A DNA stretch of 64,000 nt from the NCBI RefSeq assembly GCF_021728295.1, contig NZ_JAKJXE010000001.1, forward strand, positions 186,001 to 250,000, in the 5' to 3' direction. The position numbers were made by a program, and so were the translations under genes. Origin of the DNA: Pseudomonas petrae (GTDB lineage: Bacteria > Pseudomonadota > Gammaproteobacteria > Pseudomonadales > Pseudomonadaceae). Every line of letters starts with the position of its first letter. Within the stretch, counting starts at the first letter, position 1. Below are positions 20,776-30,228 of this stretch, one piece after another. The notes under the pieces are model-generated. The model had not been told where the DNA came from, searched no databases, and saw only the letters and a list, made by a program, of their open reading frames with translations.

Positions 20776-22272
20776 TTAATGAGTCAGCGAAGCAGTTGAC
20801 GGGACGACCGGGGCGGCGTTTTCGCCGGGCTTGCTTTCTTCGAAGCCTCCCCCGAGGGCCTGCATCAACTGGATCGAAAGATCGATTCGTTCCGCGTTGA
20901 GATCAGCCTGTTGGCGTTGCGATTGCAGCAGTTGTTGCTCGACGCTCAGCACGTCCAGGTAATTACCGATGCCGGATGAGTAGCGCTGAACGACGGTGTC
21001 GTAGGATTTCTGAATCACGTCGGTCGCCTGCTGGCGCGCCTCGATCTGTCGGCGGATGTCGCGCAACTGACCGATGCCATCGCTGACATCACCCAGCGCC
21101 CGGACCAGCGTCTTGTTGTACTGCGCCACGGCGAGGTCATAGTCGGCGTCCCGAGCGTCGAGGTCGGCACGGCGACGGCCACCGTCGAAGATCGGCAGCG
21201 ACACCGTCGGCGCAACGTTGAAGAAGCGACTGGCCGAGCCGAACATCGCATCACCCAACAGCGACTCCACCCCTGCCGACGCACTCAGGTTGAGATTCGG
21301 GTAGAAGTTGGTCTTGCTGACGTCGATGTTTTTGCTCGCCGCCTCAACCCGCCAGCGCGCGGCCACCAGGTCCGGGCGACGGCCCAGCAGTTCAGCGGGC
21401 ACCACCGAAGGCAGGGCCACGACGGCGGGTTGCAGCACCGCCGGCCGGCTCAGCTGTTCGCCGCGGTCCGGGCCTTTGCCCATCAGCACGGCCAACTGAA
21501 TACGGGCGCTGCGCAGGTTCTTTTCCGCGTCCGCCAGCGATTCGCGGGAGTTGGCTTCAAGGCTCTGGGTCTGCTCGTACTGGTACTCGCTGTCGATGCC
21601 CGACTTGAAGCGCCGCGCACCCAGGTCCAGCAATTGACGGGTGCGCTTGAGGTCGTCGGCCGCCAGGTCGCGGACGATGAAGGCCTGGCCCAGGTCGCTG
21701 TAGGCGCGGGCGACGTCGGCGGCGAGGGTCAGTTGCGCCGCTTGCTGATCGACTTCGCTGGCACGGGCCTGGCCCAATGCCGCTTCCCAGGCAGCCCGCT
21801 GGCCGCCCCACAGATCGAAGTTGTAATTGAAGCCGGCGCTCAGGCTGCGCAAGGTGCTGTAGCGCCCGCCCGCCCCGGTCGGGTCCTGGTCACGCGCCAG
21901 GCGCGAGCGGCTGACGCTGGCGTCGGCATCCACGGTGGGCATGCGTTCGGCGTCGGCGGCATACGCCTGCGCTGTCGCCTGATGGGTGCGGGCCGCAGCG
22001 ATCTGCATGTCCGGGCTGTCGCGCAGCGCTTCGGTGATCAGGCTGTTGAGCTGCAGATCGCCAAGGCTGGTCCACCAGTCGCGCTTCGGCCAGGCCGCCG
22101 GCGACAGGGTGATACCGTTGAGGCTTTGCGCGGTCTGCAGACTGTTGGCATCGATGCCGACGGCTTCGGTTTTCAGGCCTTTGGAGCTGGCGCAACCGGC
22201 CAGCACCAGTGCCACGAATATCAGGCTCAGGGACGTGCGCAGGGTCGAACCCCGCTGAATGTGAGTGCTCAT
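20776..22272 (-). CDS. Outer-membrane efflux lipoprotein, NodT/OprM family
   Basis: Trimeric outer-membrane channel subunit, 498 residues. The lipoprotein signal has lipobox LAGC (acylated Cys near residue 28), then two repeats of the outer-membrane factor helical domain (WWTSLGDLQLNSLITEAL, VVALPSVVPAELLGRRPDL). Its start overlaps the stop of marR by 4 nt (ATGA), so it is translationally coupled to the regulator gene. Confidence 0.92.
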   Translation of the reverse strand: MSTHIQRGSTLRTSLSLIFVALVLAGCASSKGLKTEAVGIDANSLQTAQSLNGITLSPAAWPKRDWWTSLGDLQLNSLITEALRDSPDMQIAAARTHQATAQAYAADAERMPTVDADASVSRSRLARDQDPTGAGGRYSTLRSLSAGFNYNFDLWGGQRAAWEAALGQARASEVDQQAAQLTLAADVARAYSDLGQAFIVRDLAADDLKRTRQLLDLGARRFKSGIDSEYQYEQTQSLEANSRESLADAEKNLRSARIQLAVLMGKGPDRGEQLSRPAVLQPAVVALPSVVPAELLGRRPDLVAARWRVEAASKNIDVSKTNFYPNLNLSASAGVESLLGDAMFGSASRFFNVAPTVSLPIFDGGRRRADLDARDADYDLAVAQYNKTLVRALGDVSDGIGQLRDIRRQIEARQQATDVIQKSYDTVVQRYSSGIGNYLDVLSVEQQLLQSQRQQADLNAERIDLSIQLMQALGGGFEESKPGENAAPVVPSTASLTH

Positions 22273-22742
22273 TGTTCGGCGATCCGGGCAATCGTGATGG
22301 GGTCGCCCGAGGCAACCAGAATTTTCGTCAGAATCTTTTCCAGGGCCAGCAGTTCGCTGTCTTCCAGCACCCCGACCATCTCGTTCATCGCGTGTGCGCC
22401 GATTTCCGGCAACAGGTCGGAGAGCGCTTTGCCTTCATCGGTCAGCACCAGTTGCACCTGACGTCGATCGGATTCCGAGCGCGCGCGGGACAACAGATTT
22501 TTCTGCTCCAGACGGTCGAGCATGCGGGTCATCGAACCGCTGTCGAGGTTCAACATGCGGCAAATGTCAGCCGGGGTCTCGGCGCAGAAACGCGCGATCA
22601 TCACCAGCACTTTGAACTGCTGCGCGGTAACGCCTTGGGGCTCGAGATGCCGGTCGAGGATGCGGTTTTTCAGCTGCTCAGTTCGGCCCAGCAACATGCC
22701 CAGGAAACTGTCGTGAAAATTTTCGGGAGTGAAATGTGCCAT
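22269..22742 (-). CDS. MarR-family transcriptional repressor of the efflux operon
   Basis: 157-residue winged-helix regulator: GVTAQQFKVLVMIARF, the recognition helix region SGSMTRMLDRLEQKNLLSR and the wing DRRQVQLVLTDEGKAL. First gene of the operon it is expected to control. Two copies of CTGCYTAGGCAG lie directly upstream, so autorepression relieved by a ligand is the likely mode. Confidence 0.9.
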   Translation of the reverse strand: MAHFTPENFHDSFLGMLLGRTEQLKNRILDRHLEPQGVTAQQFKVLVMIARFCAETPADICRMLNLDSGSMTRMLDRLEQKNLLSRARSESDRRQVQLVLTDEGKALSDLLPEIGAHAMNEMVGVLEDSELLALEKILTKILVASGDPITIARIAEQ

Positions 22743-22759
22743 TGATAGCCACCCATTAT

Positions 22760-22804
22760 CTGCTTAGGCAGTGAATGGGGTGCATCTTACTGCCTAGGCA
22801 GTAA
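22760..22804. promoter_or_regulatory. Twin operators for the MarR regulator
   Basis: CTGCTTAGGCAG (22760-22771) and CTGCCTAGGCAG (22790-22801), the second embedded in a perfect 18-bp palindrome TTACTGCCTAGGCAGTAA (22787-22804). The centres are exactly 30 bp apart, about three helical turns, and the proximal one is 18 bp from the marR ATG. The arrangement fits two MarR dimers on one DNA face. Confidence 0.75.
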
Positions 22805-22912
22805 ACACACAATGAAACAATATTTAAGGTGCGCGAATTCGGACGAACGTGGTTCGCCGAGCAAAAGAACGGATTTTTAGCGATGTTTTTTGATGAGAGT
22901 GTTGGTCGCCCT

Positions 22913-22999
22913 GTCGGAGCCGGCTTGCTGGCGAATGCGATCGGCCAGGCGCTCACCTATTGAGTGGCAGATCCGGTTCGCCAGCAAGCCGGCTCCTAC
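22913..22999. repeat. REPIN of the GGAGCCGGCTTGCTGGCGAA family
   Basis: An inverted pair of GGAGCCGGCTTGCTGGCGAA-type REPs about 45 bp apart between marR and miaE. Same family as 12828-12914 and the single copy near 35957. Confidence 0.88.
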
Positions 23000-23028
23000 G
23001 GTCGGGGCTCGGCTTGTCAGAGAGGGAT

Positions 23029-23637
23029 TTAGAGCGCCGGCACACCGCTGTGAAAGCGGAAGTCTTCGTCCGGGCTCAGGATCAGCTCGCGCTCGGCCAG
23101 GCGGATTTCCTCGATCTTGGCGTCGACGTCCGCCGCGGTGCCGTAGGTGTAGGCGAGCTTCAGGTAATCCTGAAAATGCCGGGCTTCGGACTTGAGCAGG
23201 CTGGCGTAGAACTTCGACAGGTCTTCGTCCAGATGCGGCACCAGCGCAGCGAAGCGTTCGCACGAGCGCGCTTCAACGATGGCGCCGACAACCAGCGCAT
23301 CGGTCAGGCGATACGGGTTGTGGGTGCGCACGAGTTTGCGCAGCGACCCGGCATAGCGTGCCGAACTGATGTTGGCCATCGGGATGTTGCGTTTCTTGAT
23401 GATGCCGATCACTTGCTCGAAGTGACGCAGCTCTTCGCGCGCCAGCCGCGACATCTTGGCCAGCAGGTCGAACTTGTCGTTGTACTGGAACATGAACTGA
23501 AACGCCGCACCGGCGGCCTTCTTTTCATTGTTGGCGTGATCGATCAGCAGGATATCCAGATTCTGCAAGGCGGCCTGAACCCAACTGTCGGGCGTGGGGC
23601 AAAGCAGGAAGTCGTCGATTTCTGGATAAATCTGCAT
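23029..23637 (-). CDS. miaE: tRNA-(ms2io6A)-hydroxylase MiaE
   Basis: Non-haem di-iron monooxygenase that hydroxylates the isopentenyl group of ms2i6A37 in tRNA. 202 residues from the ATG of MQIYPEIDDFLLC. The ferritin-like four-helix bundle supplies metal ligands in DHANNEKKAA, REELRHFEQV, VEARSCERF and SEARHFQDY. A TATAAT box lies about 35 bp upstream of this ATG and inside the longer in-frame extension, which supports the shorter start. Confidence 0.92.
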   Translation of the reverse strand: MQIYPEIDDFLLCPTPDSWVQAALQNLDILLIDHANNEKKAAGAAFQFMFQYNDKFDLLAKMSRLAREELRHFEQVIGIIKKRNIPMANISSARYAGSLRKLVRTHNPYRLTDALVVGAIVEARSCERFAALVPHLDEDLSKFYASLLKSEARHFQDYLKLAYTYGTAADVDAKIEEIRLAERELILSPDEDFRFHSGVPAL

Positions 23638-23671
23638 GGGGTCACGGATGGCTGGCTGGGCAAGGCGCAGC

Positions 23672-23677
23672 ATTATA
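23672..23677 (-). promoter_or_regulatory. Minus 10 box of the miaE promoter
   Basis: The minus strand reads TATAAT about 35 bp before the chosen miaE ATG. No good -35 element is seen 17 bp upstream, so the assignment rests on the perfect -10 box. Confidence 0.45.
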
Positions 23678-23888
23678 CGGGCCCCGATGCAGAGAGCCAG
23701 CATGTCGCCGAGTAAAACTTGGCCTCCATCCCCTCGCATCAATCCAGCAACGCAACGGGTTGCGAAGTCAGGGACCTCAAAATCAGCCAGAAGCGAGCCC
23801 TCCTACAACACTTTAGGACGCAACTCGCTATAGGTCAGCGGCGACAGCAAGGATAATGCGCGCCTTTGACAAGCTCCGGAGACACGCC

Positions 23889-25058
23889 ATGCTCTTGCGT
23901 CAAAACACCAGCCTTAGAGTGACCGCCGCCCTGCTCACCTGCTTGATGGCCCCGGTGAGTCAAGCTGCCGATGATAAGCACCTCAGGATACAAACTGTCG
24001 TGGAATCGGCAGTGCGCCCGGTCCTTGAAAAATTCGCCATCCCGGGGATGTCCGTCGGCGTAGTGGTGGCGGGAACCCCCCATTTCTTCAATTTCGGAAT
24101 AGCGTCGAAAGACACTGGCCAGCCTGTCAGCGAGCAAACCCTGTTCGAACTGGGCTCCATCAGCAAGACCTTCACCGCCACCGCCGCCACTTACGCTCAA
24201 CTCAGCGGCCAACTATCCCTTGCGGACAAGACCCGCAAATACCTGCCTGGCCTGGACAATCGCCCGTTCGGAAACGTCACGCTGCTAAGCCTTGGCACTC
24301 ACACGCCGGGCGGGCTGCCACTGCAGGTGCCGGATAACATCCGCGACGAGCAGCAATTAATGGATTATTTCCAGGCCTGGCAACCCACTTGCGATCAAGG
24401 AACATGCCGCACTTACGCCAATCCGGGTATCGGCATGTTGGGTCTGATCACCGCCAAAGCAGCAGGCGTGGATTTCCCGACACTGATGGAGCAGCAGCTG
24501 TTTCCTGCGTTGGGTCTGGAAAACAGCTATATCCAGGTGCCTGAAGCGAAATTTCCACTTTACGCCCAGGGTTACACCGTTGAAGACAAGCCTGCGCGCA
24601 TGGCAACCGCCGTGCTATCGGCAGAAGCGTACGGGATCAAGTCCAGTGCTGCCGACCTTACCCGTTTCATGCAGGCGAATATGCAACAAGTAAAAATCGA
24701 TCAGAGGCTTCAACAAGCGATCACGGATACCCATACCGGCTATTTCCTGGCGGGTGGCATGATTCAGGATCTGATCTGGGAGCAATATCCCATGCCCGTC
24801 AGCCTGGCCGCGCTGCAGGCAGGTAACGCAGCTGACATGATCTACAACGCCACACCTGTGACGGCAATCGAGCCGCCGCAACCACCGCGAGCGGATGTAT
24901 GGATCAACAAGACAGGGGGCACCAGGGGGTTCGGGAGCTACATTGCGTTCATCCCGCAGAAACAGCTCGGTATTGTCATACTGGCGAACAAGAACTACCC
25001 CAACGCCGCACGTGTTGACGCGGCCTACCAGATTCTGACCGCGCTCGCCGATGACTGA
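23889..25058 (+). CDS. ampC: Class C beta-lactamase (AmpC)
   Basis: Periplasmic serine beta-lactamase, 389 residues from ATG 23889. That start has a CGGAGA Shine-Dalgarno sequence and gives a clean signal peptide ending VSQA. The active-site serine is in SISK (SxxK), the tyrosine motif is YAN (YxN), and KTG is followed by GTRGFGSY. No ampR lies next to it; the neighbours are miaE (divergent) and a DUF1289 gene (convergent, no gap). Regulation by a linked AmpR is therefore not seen, although a distant one is possible. FGKLL-type substitutions were not assessed. Confidence 0.93.
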   Translation: MLLRQNTSLRVTAALLTCLMAPVSQAADDKHLRIQTVVESAVRPVLEKFAIPGMSVGVVVAGTPHFFNFGIASKDTGQPVSEQTLFELGSISKTFTATAATYAQLSGQLSLADKTRKYLPGLDNRPFGNVTLLSLGTHTPGGLPLQVPDNIRDEQQLMDYFQAWQPTCDQGTCRTYANPGIGMLGLITAKAAGVDFPTLMEQQLFPALGLENSYIQVPEAKFPLYAQGYTVEDKPARMATAVLSAEAYGIKSSAADLTRFMQANMQQVKIDQRLQQAITDTHTGYFLAGGMIQDLIWEQYPMPVSLAALQAGNAADMIYNATPVTAIEPPQPPRADVWINKTGGTRGFGSYIAFIPQKQLGIVILANKNYPNAARVDAAYQILTALADD

Positions 25059-25538
25059 TCAAGGCGTGGCTGGCTGCAAGGCGTCCTTCAGAAAGCCGGG
25101 GGCGATGTAGCGTTCGTAGTGCGCTTCGGACAGCAGGAAGAATTCCCGATCAATGGCATCGCGTAGTTCAGGCAGCGACCAGTCGCGAAATTCCGGCAGC
25201 AGCACCATGCCGTAGGCGTCCAGCTGGTTGATCACCCGCGCGCCGCGGGCAATCAACTGGTACGCCCAGCAATATTCGGACTGGTGCGGGACGAAACGAA
25301 TTTTGCGTTGCTCCAGTTGCGACCGCAGCTTTGCCGGATCGAATACCTCGACCTTCCCCGCCATCACCTGCACCAGCAGCTGTTCCAGGCGCAGCCAGAC
25401 AGCGCGCTTCGCGTCTTCGTCGTAGCCGTTCCAGTGAATCACTTCGTGGTGGAAGCGCTTGCATCCCCGGCACACGAGGTCGCCGTAGACAGTGGAGCAC
25501 AGGCCCACGCAGGGCGTTTTGATGATTTGATTGGGCAT
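25059..25538 (-). CDS. DUF1289-domain protein
   Basis: 159 residues. The N-terminus has the DUF1289 cysteine pattern (PCVGLCSTVYGDLVCRGCKRF, four cysteines, probably metal-binding), followed by a conserved Pseudomonas C-terminal region that I cannot assign. The start is the ATG of MPNQIIKTPCVG at 25538, the start of family homology. It is tail-to-tail with ampC with no gap, so both stops are adjacent. Function unknown. Confidence 0.8.
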   Translation of the reverse strand: MPNQIIKTPCVGLCSTVYGDLVCRGCKRFHHEVIHWNGYDEDAKRAVWLRLEQLLVQVMAGKVEVFDPAKLRSQLEQRKIRFVPHQSEYCWAYQLIARGARVINQLDAYGMVLLPEFRDWSLPELRDAIDREFFLLSEAHYERYIAPGFLKDALQPATP

Positions 25539-25648
25539 GGCAAAGCAACACGACGGCGAAAGAAACAAGCCGGCATGTTAGCCCTTTGTCTAACGAGGTA
25601 CACCCTCCAACCTGTAGGGGCTAACTTACCTTCAGCGGTTTTTTACCG

Positions 25649-25654
25649 TAGAAT
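25649..25654 (+). promoter_or_regulatory. Possible -10 element for acnB
   Basis: TAGAAT preceded 17 bp upstream by TTACCT, a weak sigma-70 candidate. If used, it gives an acnB leader of about 290 nt that contains the whole structured segment 25687-25831. Confidence 0.3.
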
Positions 25655-25686
25655 CACCGGGCCTTTTAAGGCGCCAATGTCCGTTG

Positions 25687-25831
25687 GAAGCTGTTTTCAA
25701 AGCGTCACGAGCACAGTCAGGGCCTTTTACTCTCGTAGAGAGCCCAACCCGCAGTCCGGTTTAACGCAGGTTCGCCCTGCGTTCCCCTCCCAAACCGTTC
25801 GATGCAGGCGTAAAACTTTGAAAACAGCTTC
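25687..25831 (+). ncRNA. Structured 5' leader element upstream of acnB
   Basis: A perfect 16-bp stem (GAAGCTGTTTTCAAAG 25687-25702 with CTTTGAAAACAGCTTC 25816-25831) closes a region that holds two further nested hairpins. One is GGGC + CTCTC/GAGAG + GCCC (25720-25745). The other is CGGTTT + AACGCAGG/CCTGCGTT + AAACCG (25757-25797). This is a multibranch RNA-like fold within the leader of acnB. Not a leader class I can name. The function (metabolite or protein sensing, or mRNA stability) is unknown. Confidence 0.5.
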
Positions 25832-25949
25832 TGTTGGAGATCGTCAGCTTCCTGCCAAGAAACTTTAAAAAGTTCGAGCGCGCCGATGCGGACCTTCTCT
25901 GGATGAGCGTCCCGGACACCCATTTGGGACCACTGATGAGGGTAATACT

Positions 25950-28559
25950 GTGCTTGAAGCCTACCGTAAACACATCGAAGAGCGTGCCGCCCTGGGTATC
26001 GTGCCCCAGCCGCTTAACGCCGAACAAACCGCAGGCCTGGTCGAGCTGCTGAAAAACCCACCGGCTGGCGAAGAAGCTTTCCTGCTTGACCTGATCACCA
26101 ATCGCGTTCCACCGGGCGTTGACGAAGCTGCCTACGTCAAAGCCGGTTTCCTGTCCGCTCTGGCCAAGGGCGAAGTCACCTCCCCTCTGCTGGACCGTAA
26201 ACACGCTGTACAGCTGCTCGGCACCATGCAGGGCGGTTACAACATCGTGACCATGGTCGACCTGCTCGACGACGCTGCACTGGGCCAGGTCGCTGCCGAC
26301 CAACTCAAGCACACCCTGCTGATGTTCGACGCTTTCCACGACGTCGCTGAAAAAGCCAAAAACGGTAATGCAATCGCCCAAGGCGTTCTGCAGTCCTGGG
26401 CTGACGGCGAGTGGTTCCGCAAGCGTCCGACCCTGGCCGAGAAGATCAGCCTGCGCGTCTTTAAAGTCACCGGCGAAACCAACACCGACGACTTGTCGCC
26501 TGCACCTGATGCCTGGTCGCGTCCAGACATCCCGCTGCACGCCCTCGCCATGTTGAAGATGGCTAGGGAAGGCATCGTGCCTGACGTTCAGGGCTCCATC
26601 GGCCCGATGAAACAGATCGAAGAAATGCGCGGCCAGGGTTTCCCTATCGCCTACGTTGGCGACGTGGTCGGCACCGGTTCTTCGCGCAAGTCGGCGACCA
26701 ACTCGGTGCTGTGGTTCTTCGGCGACGACGTCCCGAACGTACCGAACAAGCGCGCTGGCGGTTTCTGCTTCGGCACCAAGATTGCCCCGATCTTCTACAA
26801 CACAATGGAAGATGCCGGCGCTCTGCCAATCGAATTCGATGTCTCGAACATCAACATGGGCGACGTGATCGACGTCTACCCGTACGCTGGCAAAGTCTGC
26901 AAGCACGACAGCGAAGACGTCATCACCACCTTCGAACTGAAGACCCCGGTGCTGCTCGACGAAGTCCGTGCGGGCGGTCGTATCCCTCTGATTATCGGCC
27001 GTGGCCTGACCGACAAGGCGCGCGCCGAGCTGGGTCTTGGCCCAACCGACCTGTTCAAGCTGCCTGAAGCCCCTGTCGACACCGGCAAAGGTTTCACCCT
27101 GGCGCAGAAGATGGTGGGCAAGGCATGCGGTCTGCCGGAAGGCAAAGGTGTGCGTCCCGGCACCTACTGCGAACCGAAGATGACCACCGTTGGCTCCCAG
27201 GACACTACCGGTCCAATGACCCGTGATGAACTGAAAGACCTGGCGTGCCTGGGCTTCTCCACCGATCTGGTGATGCAGTCGTTCTGCCACACCGCGGCGT
27301 ATCCAAAGCCGATCGACGTAACCACGCACCACACGCTGCCTGACTTCATCATGACCCGCGGCGGCGTTTCCCTGCGTCCGGGCGATGGCATCATCCACAG
27401 CTGGCTGAACCGCATGCTGCTGCCGGACACCGTCGGTACCGGTGGCGACTCGCACACCCGTTTCCCGATGGGGATTTCGTTCCCGGCCGGTTCCGGTCTG
27501 GTGGCGTTTGCCGCGGCCACTGGCGTGATGCCACTGGACATGCCGGAGTCGATCCTGGTCCGCTTCAAGGGCGAGATGCAACCGGGCATCACCCTGCGCG
27601 ACCTGGTTCACGCGATTCCTTACTTCGCGATCCAGAAGGGTTTGCTGACCGTCGAGAAGAAGGGCAAGAAAAACGCCTTCTCGGGTCGCATCCTGGAAAT
27701 CGAAGGCCTGGATAACCTGAGCATCGAGCAGGCATTCGAACTGTCCGACGCCTCGGCCGAGCGTTCAGCCGCAGGTTGCACGATCAAGCTGTCGAAAGAG
27801 TCGATCACCGAATACCTGAACTCGAACATCACCCTGCTGCGCTGGATGATCGAACAGGGTTACGGCGATCCGCGCACCCTGGAACGTCGTGCTCAAGCGA
27901 TGGAAGCCTGGGTGGCCAATCCGGAACTCATGGTTGCGGACGCTGATGCCGAATACGAAGAAATCATCGAGATCGATCTGGCCGACATCAAAGAGCCTGT
28001 GCTCTGCGCGCCAAACGACCCGGACGACGCGCGTCTGCTGTCCAGCGTTGCCGGCGAGAAGATCGACGAAGTGTTCATCGGTTCGTGCATGACCAACATC
28101 GGTCACTTCCGTGCTGCGGGCAAGTTGCTGGATCAGGTCAAGGGTCAGCTTCCTACGCGTCTGTGGCTGTCGCCGCCGACCAAGATGGATGCTCATCAAC
28201 TGACCGAAGAAGGCTACTACGGCATCTACGGCAAGGCTGGCGCGCGCATGGAAATGCCGGGCTGTTCGTTGTGCATGGGTAACCAGGCACGTGTGGAGCC
28301 GAATTCGACGGTGGTGTCGACGTCGACCCGTAACTTCCCGAACCGTTTGGGTGATGGGGCGAACGTGTATCTGGCGTCGGCTGAGTTGGCGTCTGTGGCG
28401 TCGATTCTGGGTCGTCTGCCGACGGTCGAGGAGTATATGGAGTACGCGGGCAAGATCGACAGCATGGCTGCCGATGTTTACCGCTACTTGAGCTTCGATC
28501 AGATCGCGGAATTCCGTGAGGCTGCAGCGAACGCTAATATTCCGGTTATTCAGGCTTAA
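25950..28559 (+). CDS. acnB: Aconitate hydratase B
   Basis: TCA-cycle [4Fe-4S] enzyme interconverting citrate and isocitrate; the apo-form of this family can bind mRNA. 869 residues, the full family length, in the AcnB order: HEAT-like domain, swivelling domain (from about 165), then the three catalytic domains. Cluster cysteines are visible in the [21 protein letters not shown] region and [12 protein letters not shown]. The start is GTG at 25950 ([13 protein letters not shown]). It is preceded by a long structured leader and closed by a strong terminator. Confidence 0.97.
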   Translation: MLEAYRKHIEERAALGIVPQPLNAEQTAGLVELLKNPPAGEEAFLLDLITNRVPPGVDEAAYVKAGFLSALAKGEVTSPLLDRKHAVQLLGTMQGGYNIVTMVDLLDDAALGQVAADQLKHTLLMFDAFHDVAEKAKNGNAIAQGVLQSWADGEWFRKRPTLAEKISLRVFKVTGETNTDDLSPAPDAWSRPDIPLHALAMLKMAREGIVPDVQGSIGPMKQIEEMRGQGFPIAYVGDVVGTGSSRKSATNSVLWFFGDDVPNVPNKRAGGFCFGTKIAPIFYNTMEDAGALPIEFDVSNINMGDVIDVYPYAGKVCKHDSEDVITTFELKTPVLLDEVRAGGRIPLIIGRGLTDKARAELGLGPTDLFKLPEAPVDTGKGFTLAQKMVGKACGLPEGKGVRPGTYCEPKMTTVGSQDTTGPMTRDELKDLACLGFSTDLVMQSFCHTAAYPKPIDVTTHHTLPDFIMTRGGVSLRPGDGIIHSWLNRMLLPDTVGTGGDSHTRFPMGISFPAGSGLVAFAAATGVMPLDMPESILVRFKGEMQPGITLRDLVHAIPYFAIQKGLLTVEKKGKKNAFSGRILEIEGLDNLSIEQAFELSDASAERSAAGCTIKLSKESITEYLNSNITLLRWMIEQGYGDPRTLERRAQAMEAWVANPELMVADADAEYEEIIEIDLADIKEPVLCAPNDPDDARLLSSVAGEKIDEVFIGSCMTNIGHFRAAGKLLDQVKGQLPTRLWLSPPTKMDAHQLTEEGYYGIYGKAGARMEMPGCSLCMGNQARVEPNSTVVSTSTRNFPNRLGDGANVYLASAELASVASILGRLPTVEEYMEYAGKIDSMAADVYRYLSFDQIAEFREAAANANIPVIQA

Positions 28560-28580
28560 TAGCTGAGACCGTGTTGAGAG

Positions 28581-28605
28581 AACCCCGCTTCGGCGGGGTT
28601 TTTTT
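28581..28605 (+). terminator. Rho-independent terminator of acnB
   Basis: AACCCCGC, TTC, GGCGGGGTT followed by a T-run, 20 bp after the acnB stop. Confidence 0.92.
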
Positions 28606-28613
28606 GTTCTGTG

Positions 28614-28937
28614 TTTTTAAGATCAAGAGCGTCTGCCTAAGGGCAGACCGTTTCGCCTTCGGCGAGTTACTTGGAAAAGCACCCCAAGTGACCAAGGGTG
28701 CCTGCTCCTGGTTAGGTCCCTCCTCCGTCGGGATACCCTCTCTCCGACGACGCTCCGTGGGCCCGCGCCGAACGGACATCCATGTCCTGACGGCGCTCTC
28801 GCCGCATCCATGCGGCTCGACCCACTGCGCGTCGTCTACGTTCGGCCTGCACCAAACTCGCATTTGGCGGTGACGGGACTTTTTGCGTAGAAAGATCAAA
28901 AGCAGATCAAGGGCTTCCCGGCTGAAGCCGGTCCTAC
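28614..28937 (+). repeat. Dispersed 320-bp element, copy A
   Basis: Starts just after the acnB terminator, in the same direction. Hairpin 1 is GTCTGCC/GGCAGAC (28631-28648), followed by CGCC/GGCG. Hairpin 2 is GTTACTTGG/CCAAGTGAC (28666-28692). A GC-rich core with CTCCGTGGGCCCGC follows, and it ends in an AGATCAAAAGCAGATCAA tract and a REP-like CTTCCCGGCTGAAGCCGG palindrome. Two more copies occur at 29888-30228 (minus) and 35400-35722 (plus). An antisense reading frame runs through it; see findings. Confidence 0.8.
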
Positions 28938-29198
28938 TGACGGGACGCGGTATCGCTGGCTGAATAAATTCCTTTGTAGGAGCGCGCTTGCCCGCGAACG
29001 CGGTGGGTCGACTGCATTTCAATCCTCTGACACCCCGGGTTCGCTGGCGAGCCCTGCACTCGATCATTGGGCTTGCGGCTGATCGTGACCTGATCGTTCC
29101 CACGCTCTGCGTGGGCACGCATACCGCGACGCTCCGCGTCGCCGTAGCCACACCAGCAATTTGCCGCTTAGACTGTCCCCTCTTTCTGTTTTCAAAGG
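28938..29198. repeat. REP and 50-bp repeat upstream of the acetyltransferase gene
   Basis: Holds a single REP of the TGTAGGAGCGCGCTTGCC family (28975-28998) and one minus-orientation copy of the 50-bp double-hairpin repeat (29092-29140). A promoter for the next gene must lie in 29140-29198, but none is obvious. Confidence 0.75.
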
Positions 29199-29711
29199 AT
29201 GAATCCAGTGAATGTTGCTGTCGATCAGGTTGTGATCCATCGTTTTTCCGAGGCCCATATCGAGGGTGTCACTGCGTTGTATAACGACCCCGCGGTGTGT
29301 CGTCAGGTACTTCAGATGCCGTATCAGTCCGCTGATGTCTGGCGCAAACGGCTGGCGGGGGCGGATGACCGGTCTGTGAAGCTCGTCGCTTTGCATCAGG
29401 GTCAGGTGATCGGCAACATTGGTCTGGAGCAATACGCGCGCATTCGCCAACGCCATGTCGGCGCCATAGGCATGGGCGTGGCGGCGGCGTGGCAGGGCAA
29501 AGGGGTTGGTTCGAGACTCATGGCTGCGGTGCTCGAAGTCGCGGACAACTGGATGAACCTGCACCGGGTTGAACTCACCGTTTTCTCCGACAACGAAGCC
29601 GCCATGGCGCTGTACCGCAAATTCGGCTTCGAAACCGAAGGCCGCCTGCGGGACTACGCCATACGCGACGGCGTCCTCGTCGACGCCATCAACATGGCGC
29701 GACTGAAATAA
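29199..29711 (+). CDS. GNAT-family N-acetyltransferase, YhhY/AaaT-like
   Basis: 170 residues, single GNAT domain. Motif A (acetyl-CoA loop) is AWQGKGVGSRLM near 104-115. NWMNLHRVELTVFSDNEAA and ALYRKFGFETEG follow. The overall pattern closely resembles E. coli YhhY/AaaT, which acetylates L-amino acids and analogues. A monocistronic gene flanked by repeats on both sides. Substrate is inferred from resemblance only. Confidence 0.85.
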   Translation: MNPVNVAVDQVVIHRFSEAHIEGVTALYNDPAVCRQVLQMPYQSADVWRKRLAGADDRSVKLVALHQGQVIGNIGLEQYARIRQRHVGAIGMGVAAAWQGKGVGSRLMAAVLEVADNWMNLHRVELTVFSDNEAAMALYRKFGFETEGRLRDYAIRDGVLVDAINMARLK

Positions 29712-29887
29712 CCGCTCAGCCCTTTGGAAAATCGACGCAGAGCGTCTCGGGATGCATGCCCACGCGGAGCGTGGGAACGATCAAGCGTTGAACCGCAAGA
29801 TTGATGGTGCCCAAACCTGCCCCTTCCCGGCTAAAGCCGGTCCTACAAGGGCATCGCGTGCATTCAGTGGCACCGGTGGCAACCCCT
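29712..29887. repeat. REP-like and 50-bp repeats after the acetyltransferase gene
   Basis: A plus-orientation copy of the 50-bp double-hairpin repeat (29734-29783) followed by a REP-like palindrome CTTCCCGGCTAAAGCCGG (from 29823). No gene and no clear terminator. Confidence 0.75.
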
Positions 29888-30228
29888 GTAGGACCGGCTT
29901 CAGCCGGGAAGCTGTAGATCTTCCTTGCTGTTGATCTGCTTTTGATCTTCATACGCAAAAATTCCAGTCACCGCCAAAAGCGACTTGGGTGCAGGCTGAA
30001 CGCAGGTCTCGCTCCGTGGGTCGAGCGGCATGGATGCCGCGAGAGCCGCCGCCCGCCATGGATGGCGGATGTCGGCGGGCCCACGGAGCGGGACCGGAGT
30101 GAAGGAACCCTGACGAAGGAAGGGCCAAACCAGGAGCACAAGCCCTTGGTTACTTGGGGCTTTATCAAGTAACTCGCCGAAGGCGAAACAGTCTGCCCCC
30201 AGGCAGACGCTCTTGATCTTTCAAAAAC
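29888..30228 (-). repeat. Dispersed 320-bp element, copy B
   Basis: Minus-strand copy that begins right after the NAD-GDH terminator, in the direction of that gene, as copy A does after acnB. Hairpin 1 is GTCTGCC/GGCAGAC (30191-30208). Hairpin 2 is GTTACTTG/CAAGTAAC (30149-30173). It ends in the REP-like GTAGGACCGGCTTCAGCC at 29888. The central part (GACATCC region) differs from copies A and C. Confidence 0.8.

Noticed and set aside
25761..27611. 616-codon open frame antisense to acnB
   Set aside because: Same shadow composition; acnB is full length and conserved on the other strand.
28546..29151. 201-codon frame across copy A of the dispersed element, and similar frames in copies B and C
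   Set aside because: Not listed as genes because the frame in copy A crosses the acnB terminator and REPs, lacks a ribosome-binding site, and the stem arms change together as expected for a fold. The coding alternative is kept open in the findings.
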